A stretch of 64,000 bases of DNA from Jiangella endophytica (lineage in GTDB: Bacteria; Actinomycetota; Actinomycetes; Jiangellales; Jiangellaceae), in NCBI RefSeq assembly GCF_003427025.1, contig NZ_QVAI01000005.1:186001-250000 (forward strand). Direction: 5' to 3'. Made by a program: the position numbers and the translations under genes. Under the pieces are notes generated by a model. That model had not been told where the DNA came from and made no database searches. It saw only the letters and a program-made list of their open reading frames with translations. Positions 17,338-24,215 of this stretch are shown here, piece by piece (the first letter of the stretch is position 1; each line of letters opens with the position of its first letter).

Positions 17338-17766
17338 ATGCGGCTGGCGCCGGAGGTGTGCAGGCGACGGATGTCGGCTGCGCGAGTAGCGCACTTGGCG
17401 ACGACCGGGGCCGACGGCCGGCCGCACCTGGTCCCCGTCACGTTCGCCCTGGTGACGTCGTCCGGTACCGACCGCGTCGCCATCGCCGTCGATCAGAAGC
17501 CGAAGAGCACCCTTGCGCTTCGGCGGCTGCGCAACATCGCCGAGAACCCACTGGTGGCGCTCATGTGCGACCACTACGACGAGGACTGGACCCAGCTCTG
17601 GTGGGTCCGCGCCGACGGCCGGGCGGTGGTCCTCGACGACGGCGATGGCCGCGACGGCGCGCTGGTCGCGTTGGGACTTCGCTACGGCCAGTACCGAAGC
17701 GATCCACCGCGGGGGCCGGTCATCCTGATCGAGGTCACCGCTTGGTCCGGTTGGTCCTACGCCTGA
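17338..17766 (+). CDS. PPOX-class F420-dependent oxidoreductase (TIGR03668-like)
   Basis: 142 residues. The split-barrel motif ARVAHLATTGADGRPHLVPVTFAL is the flavin/F420-binding start of the pyridoxamine-oxidase-like fold. It is followed by AVDQKPKSTLALRRLRNIAENPLVALMCDHYDEDWTQLWWVRADG, characteristic of the F420-linked PPOX proteins of actinobacteria. It probably binds F420 rather than FMN. It lies inside the Tad locus between tadC and the pilin genes, but nothing connects it functionally to pili. Confidence 0.85.
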   Translation: MRLAPEVCRRRMSAARVAHLATTGADGRPHLVPVTFALVTSSGTDRVAIAVDQKPKSTLALRRLRNIAENPLVALMCDHYDEDWTQLWWVRADGRAVVLDDGDGRDGALVALGLRYGQYRSDPPRGPVILIEVTAWSGWSYA

Positions 17767-18085
17767 CCGTACGCCGTCGGCTCGTTCGAGCACCAGCCGA
17801 CGACGCGCGCGCCGCGCGATGCCACGGTCGTGACCGGCGGGTCGGCCACAGGTGGCATCTGACGGGCTGCTGCGCGGGCCGACGAGAGGGCACCGGCCCG
17901 TCCGCCGGTCGACGCGTTGAGCAGCGGTTTCGTGCCGCCTGTCCACAGACTCATCCGATTCCGCAGGTTGTCCCCAATATCGCGTTCGGCCCTGGGATCC
18001 GCTCGCCGCGCCGATGAATCTGGTCGCAGGCCCGCAGCTCGCGGGCTCCGCGCCGGCCGGACCGCCGGATTCCAGGGAGGTCACC
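17767..18085. other. Leader region of the flp-like gene
   Basis: 319 bases without a supported gene. It carries the paired GTCCACA-type element at 17939-17976 and, immediately before the pilin start, the AGGGAGG ribosome site at 18074-18080. No hairpin typical of a terminator was found after the oxidoreductase stop. Confidence 0.6.
17939..17984 (+). promoter_or_regulatory. Second copy of the paired TTGTCCACA-like element, upstream of flp
   Basis: CTGTCCACA (17939-17947) and TTGTCCCCA (17968-17976) start 29 bp apart, the same distance as at 13106/13135. The intervening GATTCCGCAGG matches GATTCGCGGAG of the first copy position by position. It ends about 100 bp before the flp-like start. Confidence 0.6.
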
Positions 18086-18274
18086 ATGTCCAACGTCATC
18101 CGCCGGCTCGGCCGGTTGCGCAGCGAGCGCGGCATGACCACCGCCGAGTACGCCGTCGGCACCGTCGCAGCATGCGGCTTCGGCGGCATCCTCTACAAGC
18201 TGCTCACCAGCGAGCCGGTTCAGAACCTGCTGAGCGGGGTCATCGAGAAGGCGTTCGGGGTGATCGGCGGATGA
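18086..18274 (+). CDS. DUF4244 Flp-like pilin
   Basis: 62 residues; ATG 18086 follows AGGGAGG. After a basic leader (MSNVIRRLGRLRSERG), MTTAEYAVGTVAACGFGGILYKLL gives the Gly-|-Met-Thr-Thr-Ala-Glu-Tyr prepilin-type junction with Glu at +5, followed by the hydrophobic helix. It is the candidate major pilin of this locus, processed by a TadV-type peptidase not seen in the window. The very short length is normal for Flp pilins. It overlaps the next gene (ATGA). Confidence 0.9.
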   Translation: MSNVIRRLGRLRSERGMTTAEYAVGTVAACGFGGILYKLLTSEPVQNLLSGVIEKAFGVIGG

Positions 18275-18693
18275 GGTGCCGTCGACCCGCGGCTCGGGGC
18301 GATCCGGGTTCGGGCCGCCGGCCGCGACGTCTGACGTCGGCCCGCGGTGCGCAGCGCGGCATGGTGACCGCCGAGATCGCGGCCGCGTTCCCGGCGCTGG
18401 TCGTCGCGCTGCTCATGGCGGTCTGGGCGGTGACGATCGCTGCTGGGCACCTGAGGTGCACCGATGCGGCTCGCGAGGCGGCCCGGGCCGCGGCACGCGG
18501 CGAGGACCTCGCGGTGGTACGCGACGTCGCGGCCGAGGCGGCGCCACCTGGTGCGGAGGTTGCGGTCGACGAGATCGGCGGCGTGGTCGAGGTCCGGGTC
18601 AGCGCACGGATGACCATGCCGGGTCCGTTGGGCGACACCCTTCCGGCTCCGACGGTGTCGGCTCGCTCGGTCGCCCTGGCCGAGGCCGGATGA
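18271..18693 (+). CDS. TadE-like minor pilin, second Tad locus
   Basis: 140 residues from ATG 18271. A 30-residue Arg-rich leader ends at QRGMVTAEIAAAFPALVVALLMAVWAVTIAAGHLRCTDAAREAARAAARG, the prepilin-like helix with Glu at +5. A small Val/Glu-rich extracytoplasmic domain follows. It resembles the mycobacterial Rv3655c group. It is co-translated with the pilin before and the Rv3654c-like gene after. Confidence 0.8.
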   Translation: MRCRRPAARGDPGSGRRPRRLTSARGAQRGMVTAEIAAAFPALVVALLMAVWAVTIAAGHLRCTDAAREAARAAARGEDLAVVRDVAAEAAPPGAEVAVDEIGGVVEVRVSARMTMPGPLGDTLPAPTVSARSVALAEAG

Positions 18694-19058
18694 TGCCGAC
18701 GCGATGCCGCGACAGCCAGCGCGGCGCTGGGACGGTGTTCATCCTGGCGATCGTGCTGGTGATCATGGTCGCGACGCAGGCGGTAGCGGTCCTGGCGGCG
18801 GGTCAGTCGGCCCGCCACCGGGCGGCCGCGGCGGCCGACCTCGCCGCGTTGGCGGCGGCGAACCAGCTGGCGCTCGGCGCGGCCGATCCCTGCGCCGACG
18901 CCGGCCGCATCGCCCACGCCAACGGCGCCGCCCTGCGCGACTGCGTCATCGACGGCTTGGAGGTCGAAGTCCAGGTGCGGGTCGAGACGACGTCCGCGCT
19001 GCCGTGGCTGCCCGCCCAGGACCGTCGAGCACGCGCCGGTCCACCGCGGCCGGCCTGA
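18690..19058 (+). CDS. Rv3654c-like TadE-related protein (helicase/secretion neighbourhood type)
   Basis: 122 residues starting at the ATGATG of 18690 (18693 is equivalent). The N-terminal QRGAGTVFILAIVLVIMVATQAVAVLAAGQSARHRAAAAADLAALAAAN is the membrane helix and Ala-rich continuation typical of this family. A Cys pair (PCADAGRIAHANGAALRDC) may form a disulfide outside the membrane. It is the last gene of the second Tad locus. Families of this kind usually sit next to the DECH helicase, which here lies 2 kb downstream on the other strand. Confidence 0.78.
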   Translation: MMPTRCRDSQRGAGTVFILAIVLVIMVATQAVAVLAAGQSARHRAAAAADLAALAAANQLALGAADPCADAGRIAHANGAALRDCVIDGLEVEVQVRVETTSALPWLPAQDRRARAGPPRPA

Positions 19059-19078
19059 GGTGATGCGAGGCGTATAGG

Positions 19079-19220
19079 GCGTGGCGTGGCGGTGCAGGAC
19101 GGCGTGGCGTAGCGGCGCGGGACGGCGCGGCGCGGGACGGCGTGGCGTGGCGGCGCGGGACGGCGCGGCGCGGGACGGCGCGGTGCGGTGCGGGACAGCG
19201 TGGTGCGGGACGGCGCGGTC
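19079..19220. repeat. Short degenerate GC tandem repeat (38-bp unit)
   Basis: A 38-bp unit beginning GGACGGCGTGGCGT occurs at 19097 and again at 19135 with a single mismatch. It is flanked by shorter GCGGGACGGCG copies up to about 19220. It lies between two convergent genes and has no ribosome site, so it is treated as non-coding. Confidence 0.8.
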
Positions 19221-19267
19221 CACGTGGGGCGGCTCCCCGCGCTCGCGTCGTCCCGACCGTGTCGGCG

Positions 19268-20137
19268 TCAGGTCTCGGCGCGGCTCGGTGGTTGCCGGGT
19301 CGCGCCGAGGCACGCCGTCACCACTAGTCCGATCGCCAGCCATTCCTGCAGGTGCAGTACCTCGTCCAGCACCAGGAGCCCGACCAGCGCGGCAGCCGCC
19401 GGTTCGAGGCTCATCAAGATCCCGAACACCGTCGCGGGCATGCGACGCAATGCCTCGAGTTCGAAGGAGTAGGGAATCACCGATGACAGCAGAGCGATTC
19501 CAGCCGCCAGCGCCAACACGTGCGGCTGCCAGAGGTCGGAGCCGCCGGTGGTCAGCCCGATCGGCGCCACGGCGACCGCGCCCACCACGCTGGCGACGGT
19601 CAGCCCGGAGGAACCCGGGAACCGCTGGCCCAGCTGCTTGCCGAGCAGGATGTACGCCGCCCAGCCGGCGGCCGCCACCAGCGCGAACAGGACACCCACC
19701 GGATCGATGCCGCCCGGTCCGCCCCGGGCCAGCAGCACGACGCCGGTGGCGGCCAGCAGCACCCAGACCAGATCGAGCCGACGGCGCGACAGCGCGACCG
19801 CCACCCCGAGCGGGCCGATGAACTCGATGGTGACGGCGATGCCCAGCGGGATCCGCGAGAACGACTCGTAGATCGCGATGTTCATCGCGGCCAGCGAGAG
19901 CCCGAACGTGACCGCGAGTCCCAGGTCACCCCGAGACGCGCGACGCAGGGCGGCTCGGACGGCCCGCTGGGTGATGGCCACGAGAGCAACGGCCGAGAAC
20001 GCCAATCGCAGGAAGACCACGGCGGTCGGCGGCAGCGTGTCGAACAGGCCTTTCGCGAGACCGGCGCCGATCTGCAGCGAGAAGATCCCGCCGAGCACCA
20101 GCCCGGGAGCGGGCATCGACCCGAGCGGCGACGTCAC
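19268..20137 (-). CDS. EamA/RhtA-like transporter
   Basis: 289 residues with about ten hydrophobic helices and two EamA halves. The first half begins with LVLGGIFSLQIGAGLAKGLFDTLPPTAVVFLRLAFSAVAL; the second contains WAAYILLGKQLGQRFPGSSGLTVASVVGAVAVAP and VFGILMSLEPAAAALVGLLVLDEVL, the typical closing hairpin. It resembles RhtA threonine/homoserine exporters of the inner membrane. The GTG at 20137 lies inside a duplicated segment (see 20124-20391). Confidence 0.85.
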   Translation of the reverse strand: MTSPLGSMPAPGLVLGGIFSLQIGAGLAKGLFDTLPPTAVVFLRLAFSAVALVAITQRAVRAALRRASRGDLGLAVTFGLSLAAMNIAIYESFSRIPLGIAVTIEFIGPLGVAVALSRRRLDLVWVLLAATGVVLLARGGPGGIDPVGVLFALVAAAGWAAYILLGKQLGQRFPGSSGLTVASVVGAVAVAPIGLTTGGSDLWQPHVLALAAGIALLSSVIPYSFELEALRRMPATVFGILMSLEPAAAALVGLLVLDEVLHLQEWLAIGLVVTACLGATRQPPSRAET

Positions 20138-20391
20138 GCGGTCAGCCTAGGTGCTGGGTCGAGCCGCCTCGGCCCGACGGTGGCCTGGCGGCTGGCAGGG
20201 CTGGGCCGGGTCGAGGTCGGCCAGCAAGGTGTCGAGCTCGGCCGGCGTCGACACCATGCCCAGCGAAGCGCGGACCTGCTGCCGGCCAGCTATCGCGGTC
20301 CACAGGCGTCGTCCTGAGCGGCGACGTCAGGCGGTCGGCTTGGGTGCTGGGTTGAGGTGCCTCGACCGGACGGTGCGCTTTGCGGCTGGTG
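20124..20391. repeat. Pair of ~73-bp direct repeats spaced 192 bp
   Basis: Bases 20124-20196 and 20316-20389 align over about 73 positions, with roughly 14 differences and one indel. Both begin GAGCGGCGACGTCA. The left copy contains the start of the EamA gene; the right copy has lost the GTG (CTG). The segment between holds an aminotransferase-like remnant. This looks like an old local duplication now decaying. Confidence 0.7.
20148..20297 (-). pseudogene. C-terminal remnant of a class V aminotransferase / cysteine desulfurase-like gene
   Basis: Read on the minus strand, the frame ending at TAG 20150-20148 gives VRASLGMVSTPAELDTLLAD about 25 residues before a Pro/Arg tail. The pattern R-x-S-L-G-x-x-x-T-x-x-E-(L/V)-D-x-L-L is the C-terminal strand-helix signature of class V PLP-dependent aminotransferases. 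No start codon, PLP lysine or upstream domain is present; further upstream the frame becomes unrelated. It is therefore called a decayed gene fragment. The call rests on one short motif. Confidence 0.45.
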
Positions 20392-20614
20392 GCCGTCGAC
20401 ATCCTCGGGGGCTTCGAGGACGCAGGTGCGGCGACCCCGTTCGCGGGTCGGGCCGCGGGGCAGGCGTCCGAGGGGTGCCGTCGGCGATGACGGTGGACGA
20501 GGGTCGGTTGCTGGCGGATCGCCCGTCGGCGGTCGAGGTGCACCAGAGCCCGGTCGCTTGCGGATGGCCGGCCAACGCTCCCGTGTGTGGGTTGGCCCGG
20601 CGGGCGGTCGGTCG
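20392..20614. other. Intergenic remainder between the duplication and the small membrane protein
   Basis: Both strands show only low-complexity Pro/Arg/Gly frames. This may be further decayed coding sequence, but no family is recognised. Confidence 0.4.
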
Positions 20615-21031
20615 TCAGGAGCCGTTGCGGTCGGGTGCTGGCGATCCCGAGTCGGCGCGGGCCGGTTCCTGGCGTTCGCCATCGCTGTCTTTGCCTCGAC
20701 GCTCGTCGTCGGTGGCGGTGTGGCGGTCGTCGTCAGAGGAGGGACGGTCGCCCGCCGGAGCGCCGTGCGGCTCGTCGGCGCGTTCGGCGCGTCGCTCGAG
20801 GTCGCGGATCCGCTTGCGCTGCTTCAACCCCTTACGCAGCCCGACCCGCAGCAACCACAGCGCGGCCAGTGTCGCCAGGCCGGTGATCAGACCGGCGATG
20901 TACAGCCCGGACCCCGACGTCGTGACCTCGGAACCGAGCAGGTCCACGGAGAGCGACTCACCAGCGCCGGTGAGCACACCGATGGTCAGCAACAGAGCGA
21001 GCAGGAGAACGATCAGTGCGACAGCGACCAC
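20615..21031 (-). CDS. Small two-helix membrane protein with charged C-terminal tail
   Basis: 138 residues from GTG 21031 (GAAGGGG lies 8 bases upstream; GTG 21040 is possible). Two membrane helices (VALIVLLLALLLTIGVLTGAG and SGLYIAGLITGLATLAALWLLRVGL) are followed by a basic, heptad-like stretch (KGLKQRKRIRDLERRAERA), then an Asp/Arg/Ser-rich disordered tail. The layout resembles LapA-like or actinobacterial DUF-type membrane proteins, but no name can be assigned. It lies downstream of the helicase gene on the same strand, with a 77-bp gap. Confidence 0.65.
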   Translation of the reverse strand: MVAVALIVLLLALLLTIGVLTGAGESLSVDLLGSEVTTSGSGLYIAGLITGLATLAALWLLRVGLRKGLKQRKRIRDLERRAERADEPHGAPAGDRPSSDDDRHTATDDERRGKDSDGERQEPARADSGSPAPDRNGS

Positions 21032-21108
21032 GACGACCACCCCTTCATCGATCCCCCACGCCCCACGGTAGCGATCAGCGGGCCGCCGATGTGCGAATCG
21101 AGCCCGAG

Positions 21109-23541
21109 TCAGTCCGTCCCGGAGAGCAGCATGTCCAGCAGCCGCACCGCACCGGCTTTGTCGAGCGGTTCGTTGCCGTTGCCGCACTTCGGCGACTGCA
21201 CGCACGACGGGCAGCCGTCACGGCACGGGCAGGCGGCGATCGTGTCGCGCGTCGCCGTCAGCCACGACCGCGCGGCGTGGAAGCCGCGCTCCGCGAACCC
21301 GGCGCCACCGGGGTGTCCGTCGTGCACGAAGACGGTGAGCGTGCCGGTGTCCGGGTGCAGCAGCGTCGACAGCCCGCCGATGTCCCAGCGGTCGCAGCTG
21401 GCCACGAGTGGCAAGATCCCGATCGACGCGTGCTCCGCGGCGTGCGCCGCGCCCGGCGCGTCCACCATCGAGACTCCGGCGGCGTCGATCGCGTCGTCGG
21501 GCAGCGTCCACCAGACGGAACGGGTACGCAGGCGGCGTTCGGGCAGGTCGAGCGGAACCTCGCCCAGCACCTCGCCGGAGCGGAGCGCGCGCTTGAGGTA
21601 GCCGACCACTTGGCTGACCACCTCGACGGCGCCGAAGGCGAGGCGCGCCGACCCCCACTTCTCCGACGCCGACTCCTCCAGCACCCGCAACGTGCTGACC
21701 TCGCGCGCCGTCGTCGTGTAGTCGGGTGCGTCCTGCCGGGCCATCGCGACGCCGTCGTCGAGGTCCAGGCTCTCGATGACATAGGTGTCGCCCTGGTGCA
21801 CGTAGACGGCGCCCTCGTGCGCGGTCGAGTGCGCCCGGACACCGTCGACGGTGCCGAGCACACGGCCCGTGCCCACCTCGACGAGGCTGACGAGGCCGCC
21901 CGAGCCGCGCAGGTCGGCCAGGTCGGTCGGACGTTCCCGCTTGGTCCAGTGCCAGGTCGTCTCCGCTTTGACCCGCCGTCGCAGCAGGCGCCGGTGCTCC
22001 AGCGTCGCCAGGACGTCCTCGGTCGACGGGCCGAAGACGGCCGCGTCGTCAGCGGTCAGCGGACGCTCGGCCGCCGCGGCACACAGGTGCGGCGCCAGGA
22101 CGTAGGGGTTGTCCGGGTCCAGCACGGTCTCCTCGACCGGCTGCTCGAAGATCGCCTCCGGGTGCTGCACGAGATACGAGTCCAGCGGGTTGTCGCTGGC
22201 CACCAGGACCGCCAGGCTCTCCTGGCCGGCGCGTCCCGCTCGCCCGGCCTGCTGCCACAGCGACGCGCGGGTCCCCGGCCAGCCGGCGATCAGAACGGCG
22301 TCCAGTCCGCTCACGTCGACGCCGAGCTCCAAGGCGGTCGTCGCCGCGAGCCCGACCAGCGACCCGTCGTTGAGGGCCGCTTCGAGAGACCGGCGCTCGT
22401 AGGCGAGATAACCGGCCCGATAGGAGGCCACCCGGTCCGGCAGCGATGCGTCCACCTCGGAGAGCGCCGACCGTGCCAGCCCGGCGACGGTCTCGGCGGC
22501 GCGGCGCGACCGCACGAACGCGACGGTCCGGGCGTCGGCCACGACGAGGTCGGTGAGCAGGTCCGCGGTCTCGGCCAGCACGCCGCGTCGTCGCGCGGAG
22601 CCCCCGTCCACCCCCCACGAGGCCGAACGGTCAGGCCCGTGATCGCCGGCGGAGCTGCCGCTGGCCTCCGCGCTGCGGGCATCGAGCGCAGCCGAGCGGG
22701 CCGCACGCCCGCCACCGCCACGCCCGTCACCGCCGGCGCTGTCGCCGAGCAGGGGCGGTTCCCAGAGAAGGAACGTCTTCGCGCCGCTGGGCGAACAGTC
22801 CTCCGTCACGGCCTCGATGGGCAGCATCCCGATGAGCAGTTCGGCGGTGCGGGCCGGATTCGCCGTCGTCGCCGAGGCGAGGACGAACGTCGGCGTCGAC
22901 CCGTACATGGCGCAAATGCGCCGCAGCCGCCGTAGCACCTGCGCGACGTGGGAGCCGAAGACGCCGCGGTAGCCGTGGCACTCGTCGACCACGACGAACC
23001 GCAGCGACCGCAGGAACCCGGCCCAGCGGTGGTGCGCCGGCAGCATCGCGTGATGCAGCATGTCGGGATTCGTCAGCAGGTACGTCGCGTGGGTGCGGGC
23101 CACGTCGCGCAGCTCGATCGGGGTGTCGCCGTCGTAGGTCGTGGCCATGACGCCGGGGACGCCCAGTTCGTCGAGCGAACGCAGCTGGTCGGCGGCCAGT
23201 GCCTTGGTCGGCGAGATGTACAGCGTCGTGCCGCCGAGCCGGCGGCCGGTGCGGGCCGCGGTCAGCGCCGGAAGCTGGTAGGCCAGCGACTTTCCCGACG
23301 CGGTGCCGGTGGCGATGACGACGTGCCGTCGTGACCAGGCCAGTGACGCGGCCTGGGCCTGGTGGTCCCAGGGCGCTACGATGCCAGCGGTCATGAAGCG
23401 ATCGCGCACGACGGGATCCACCCAGAGCGGCCACGTGCCGGGCTTCGCAGCCCGGGCGGGTATCGATTCGATGTGCGTGACACGTCCGGTCCGGTGCGGA
23501 CCGGTCAGCAGCACTTCGAGCAGGTCGTTCGGGCGGGGCAC
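21109..23541 (-). CDS. DEAD/DECH-box ATP-dependent helicase with C-terminal DUF1998 zinc domain
   Basis: 810 residues. Walker A is ATGTASGKS (77-85), motif II is DECH (186-189), and the second RecA domain contains ALELGVDVSGLDAVLIAGWPGTRASLWQQAGRAGR (motifs V-VI). A Gly/Ser/Ala-rich insert occurs before the second domain (near residues 270-315). The C-terminus ends with CPCRDGCPSCVQSPKCGNG, a five-Cys zinc-type cluster from residue 771. This is the 'helicase/secretion neighbourhood' DECH helicase found next to Tad genes in actinobacteria; its biochemical role is unproven. It is divergent from bldG, as in Streptomyces. Confidence 0.9.
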   Translation of the reverse strand: MPRPNDLLEVLLTGPHRTGRVTHIESIPARAAKPGTWPLWVDPVVRDRFMTAGIVAPWDHQAQAASLAWSRRHVVIATGTASGKSLAYQLPALTAARTGRRLGGTTLYISPTKALAADQLRSLDELGVPGVMATTYDGDTPIELRDVARTHATYLLTNPDMLHHAMLPAHHRWAGFLRSLRFVVVDECHGYRGVFGSHVAQVLRRLRRICAMYGSTPTFVLASATTANPARTAELLIGMLPIEAVTEDCSPSGAKTFLLWEPPLLGDSAGGDGRGGGGRAARSAALDARSAEASGSSAGDHGPDRSASWGVDGGSARRRGVLAETADLLTDLVVADARTVAFVRSRRAAETVAGLARSALSEVDASLPDRVASYRAGYLAYERRSLEAALNDGSLVGLAATTALELGVDVSGLDAVLIAGWPGTRASLWQQAGRAGRAGQESLAVLVASDNPLDSYLVQHPEAIFEQPVEETVLDPDNPYVLAPHLCAAAAERPLTADDAAVFGPSTEDVLATLEHRRLLRRRVKAETTWHWTKRERPTDLADLRGSGGLVSLVEVGTGRVLGTVDGVRAHSTAHEGAVYVHQGDTYVIESLDLDDGVAMARQDAPDYTTTAREVSTLRVLEESASEKWGSARLAFGAVEVVSQVVGYLKRALRSGEVLGEVPLDLPERRLRTRSVWWTLPDDAIDAAGVSMVDAPGAAHAAEHASIGILPLVASCDRWDIGGLSTLLHPDTGTLTVFVHDGHPGGAGFAERGFHAARSWLTATRDTIAACPCRDGCPSCVQSPKCGNGNEPLDKAGAVRLLDMLLSGTD

Positions 23542-23630
23542 CTCGTGAGTCTCGCATCATGGTTGAATGCGGATGAGCCCGGCACGCGGTGAGCGCTGTG
23601 TGTTGACCGATGGAGGCATGGAGGATCTGC

Positions 23631-23978
23631 GTGGACCTGTCGTTGTCGACCCGTACCGAGAGCGGCCGCAGCGTGGTCGCGGTCGGTGGTGAGATCGACG
23701 TCTACACGGCGCCGAGACTGCGCGACCAGCTGGTCGAACTCGTCGACTCGGGTCACTACCACATCGTCGTCGACATGCGTGAGGTCGAGTTCCTCGACTC
23801 GACCGGTCTCGGCGTGCTCGTGGGCGGCCTCAAGCGGGTCGGCCAGCACGACGGTTCCCTCCGGCTCGTCTGCAACCAGGAGCGGATCCTGAAGATCTTC
23901 CGGATCACCGGCCTCACCAAGGTCTTCCCGATTCACGAGACGCTCGAGGAGGCCGTGTCCGCCACGGAGACGCCCTGA
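23631..23978 (+). CDS. bldG: Anti-sigma factor antagonist BldG
   Basis: 115 residues from GTG 23631, selected because GGAGG lies six bases before it; the ATG at 23610 gives a non-homologous MEAWRICV extension. The STAS fold includes [18 protein letters not shown], and the phosphoacceptor Ser57 lies in [14 protein letters not shown]. The whole sequence, including [26 protein letters not shown], closely follows Streptomyces BldG, which controls development and antibiotic production through partner-switching. The anti-sigma partner gene that follows bldG in Streptomyces is not present here; hppA follows after 237 bp. Confidence 0.93.
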   Translation: MDLSLSTRTESGRSVVAVGGEIDVYTAPRLRDQLVELVDSGHYHIVVDMREVEFLDSTGLGVLVGGLKRVGQHDGSLRLVCNQERILKIFRITGLTKVFPIHETLEEAVSATETP

Positions 23979-23996
23979 GAGGGCTCGCGCAGGCGG

Positions 23997-24022
23997 CATC
24001 GTGTGGGTACTTTCACACGATG
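23997..24022. terminator. Perfect 9-bp hairpin after bldG
   Basis: CATCGTGTG (23997-24005) and CACACGATG (24014-24022) are exact complements around an 8-base loop, 18 bases after the bldG stop. There is no T-run, so this could be a terminator or an operator for the hppA promoter. Confidence 0.55.
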
Positions 24023-24215
24023 GTAACGATGTCGGTGGGGGGACCGACGTGAACTTTGGGTCCAGGGCGCTCTAGACTCCGCAGGTCGGCCGGATCCTGC
24101 CCATCTGCGGTCCGGCGGCACAGAAAGAGCCGATTCCTGTCAGCGGTCGGTCCAGCGGACCGGGCGCGGACAGCTGTTTCAACGCCCTGCCCGAGGGCGA
24201 CGTCAAGGAGGACGA

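Noticed and set aside
20357-21601. 414-codon plus-strand frame across the small membrane protein and the helicase 3' end
   Set aside because: No ribosome site or domain; opposite strand encodes recognisable proteins.
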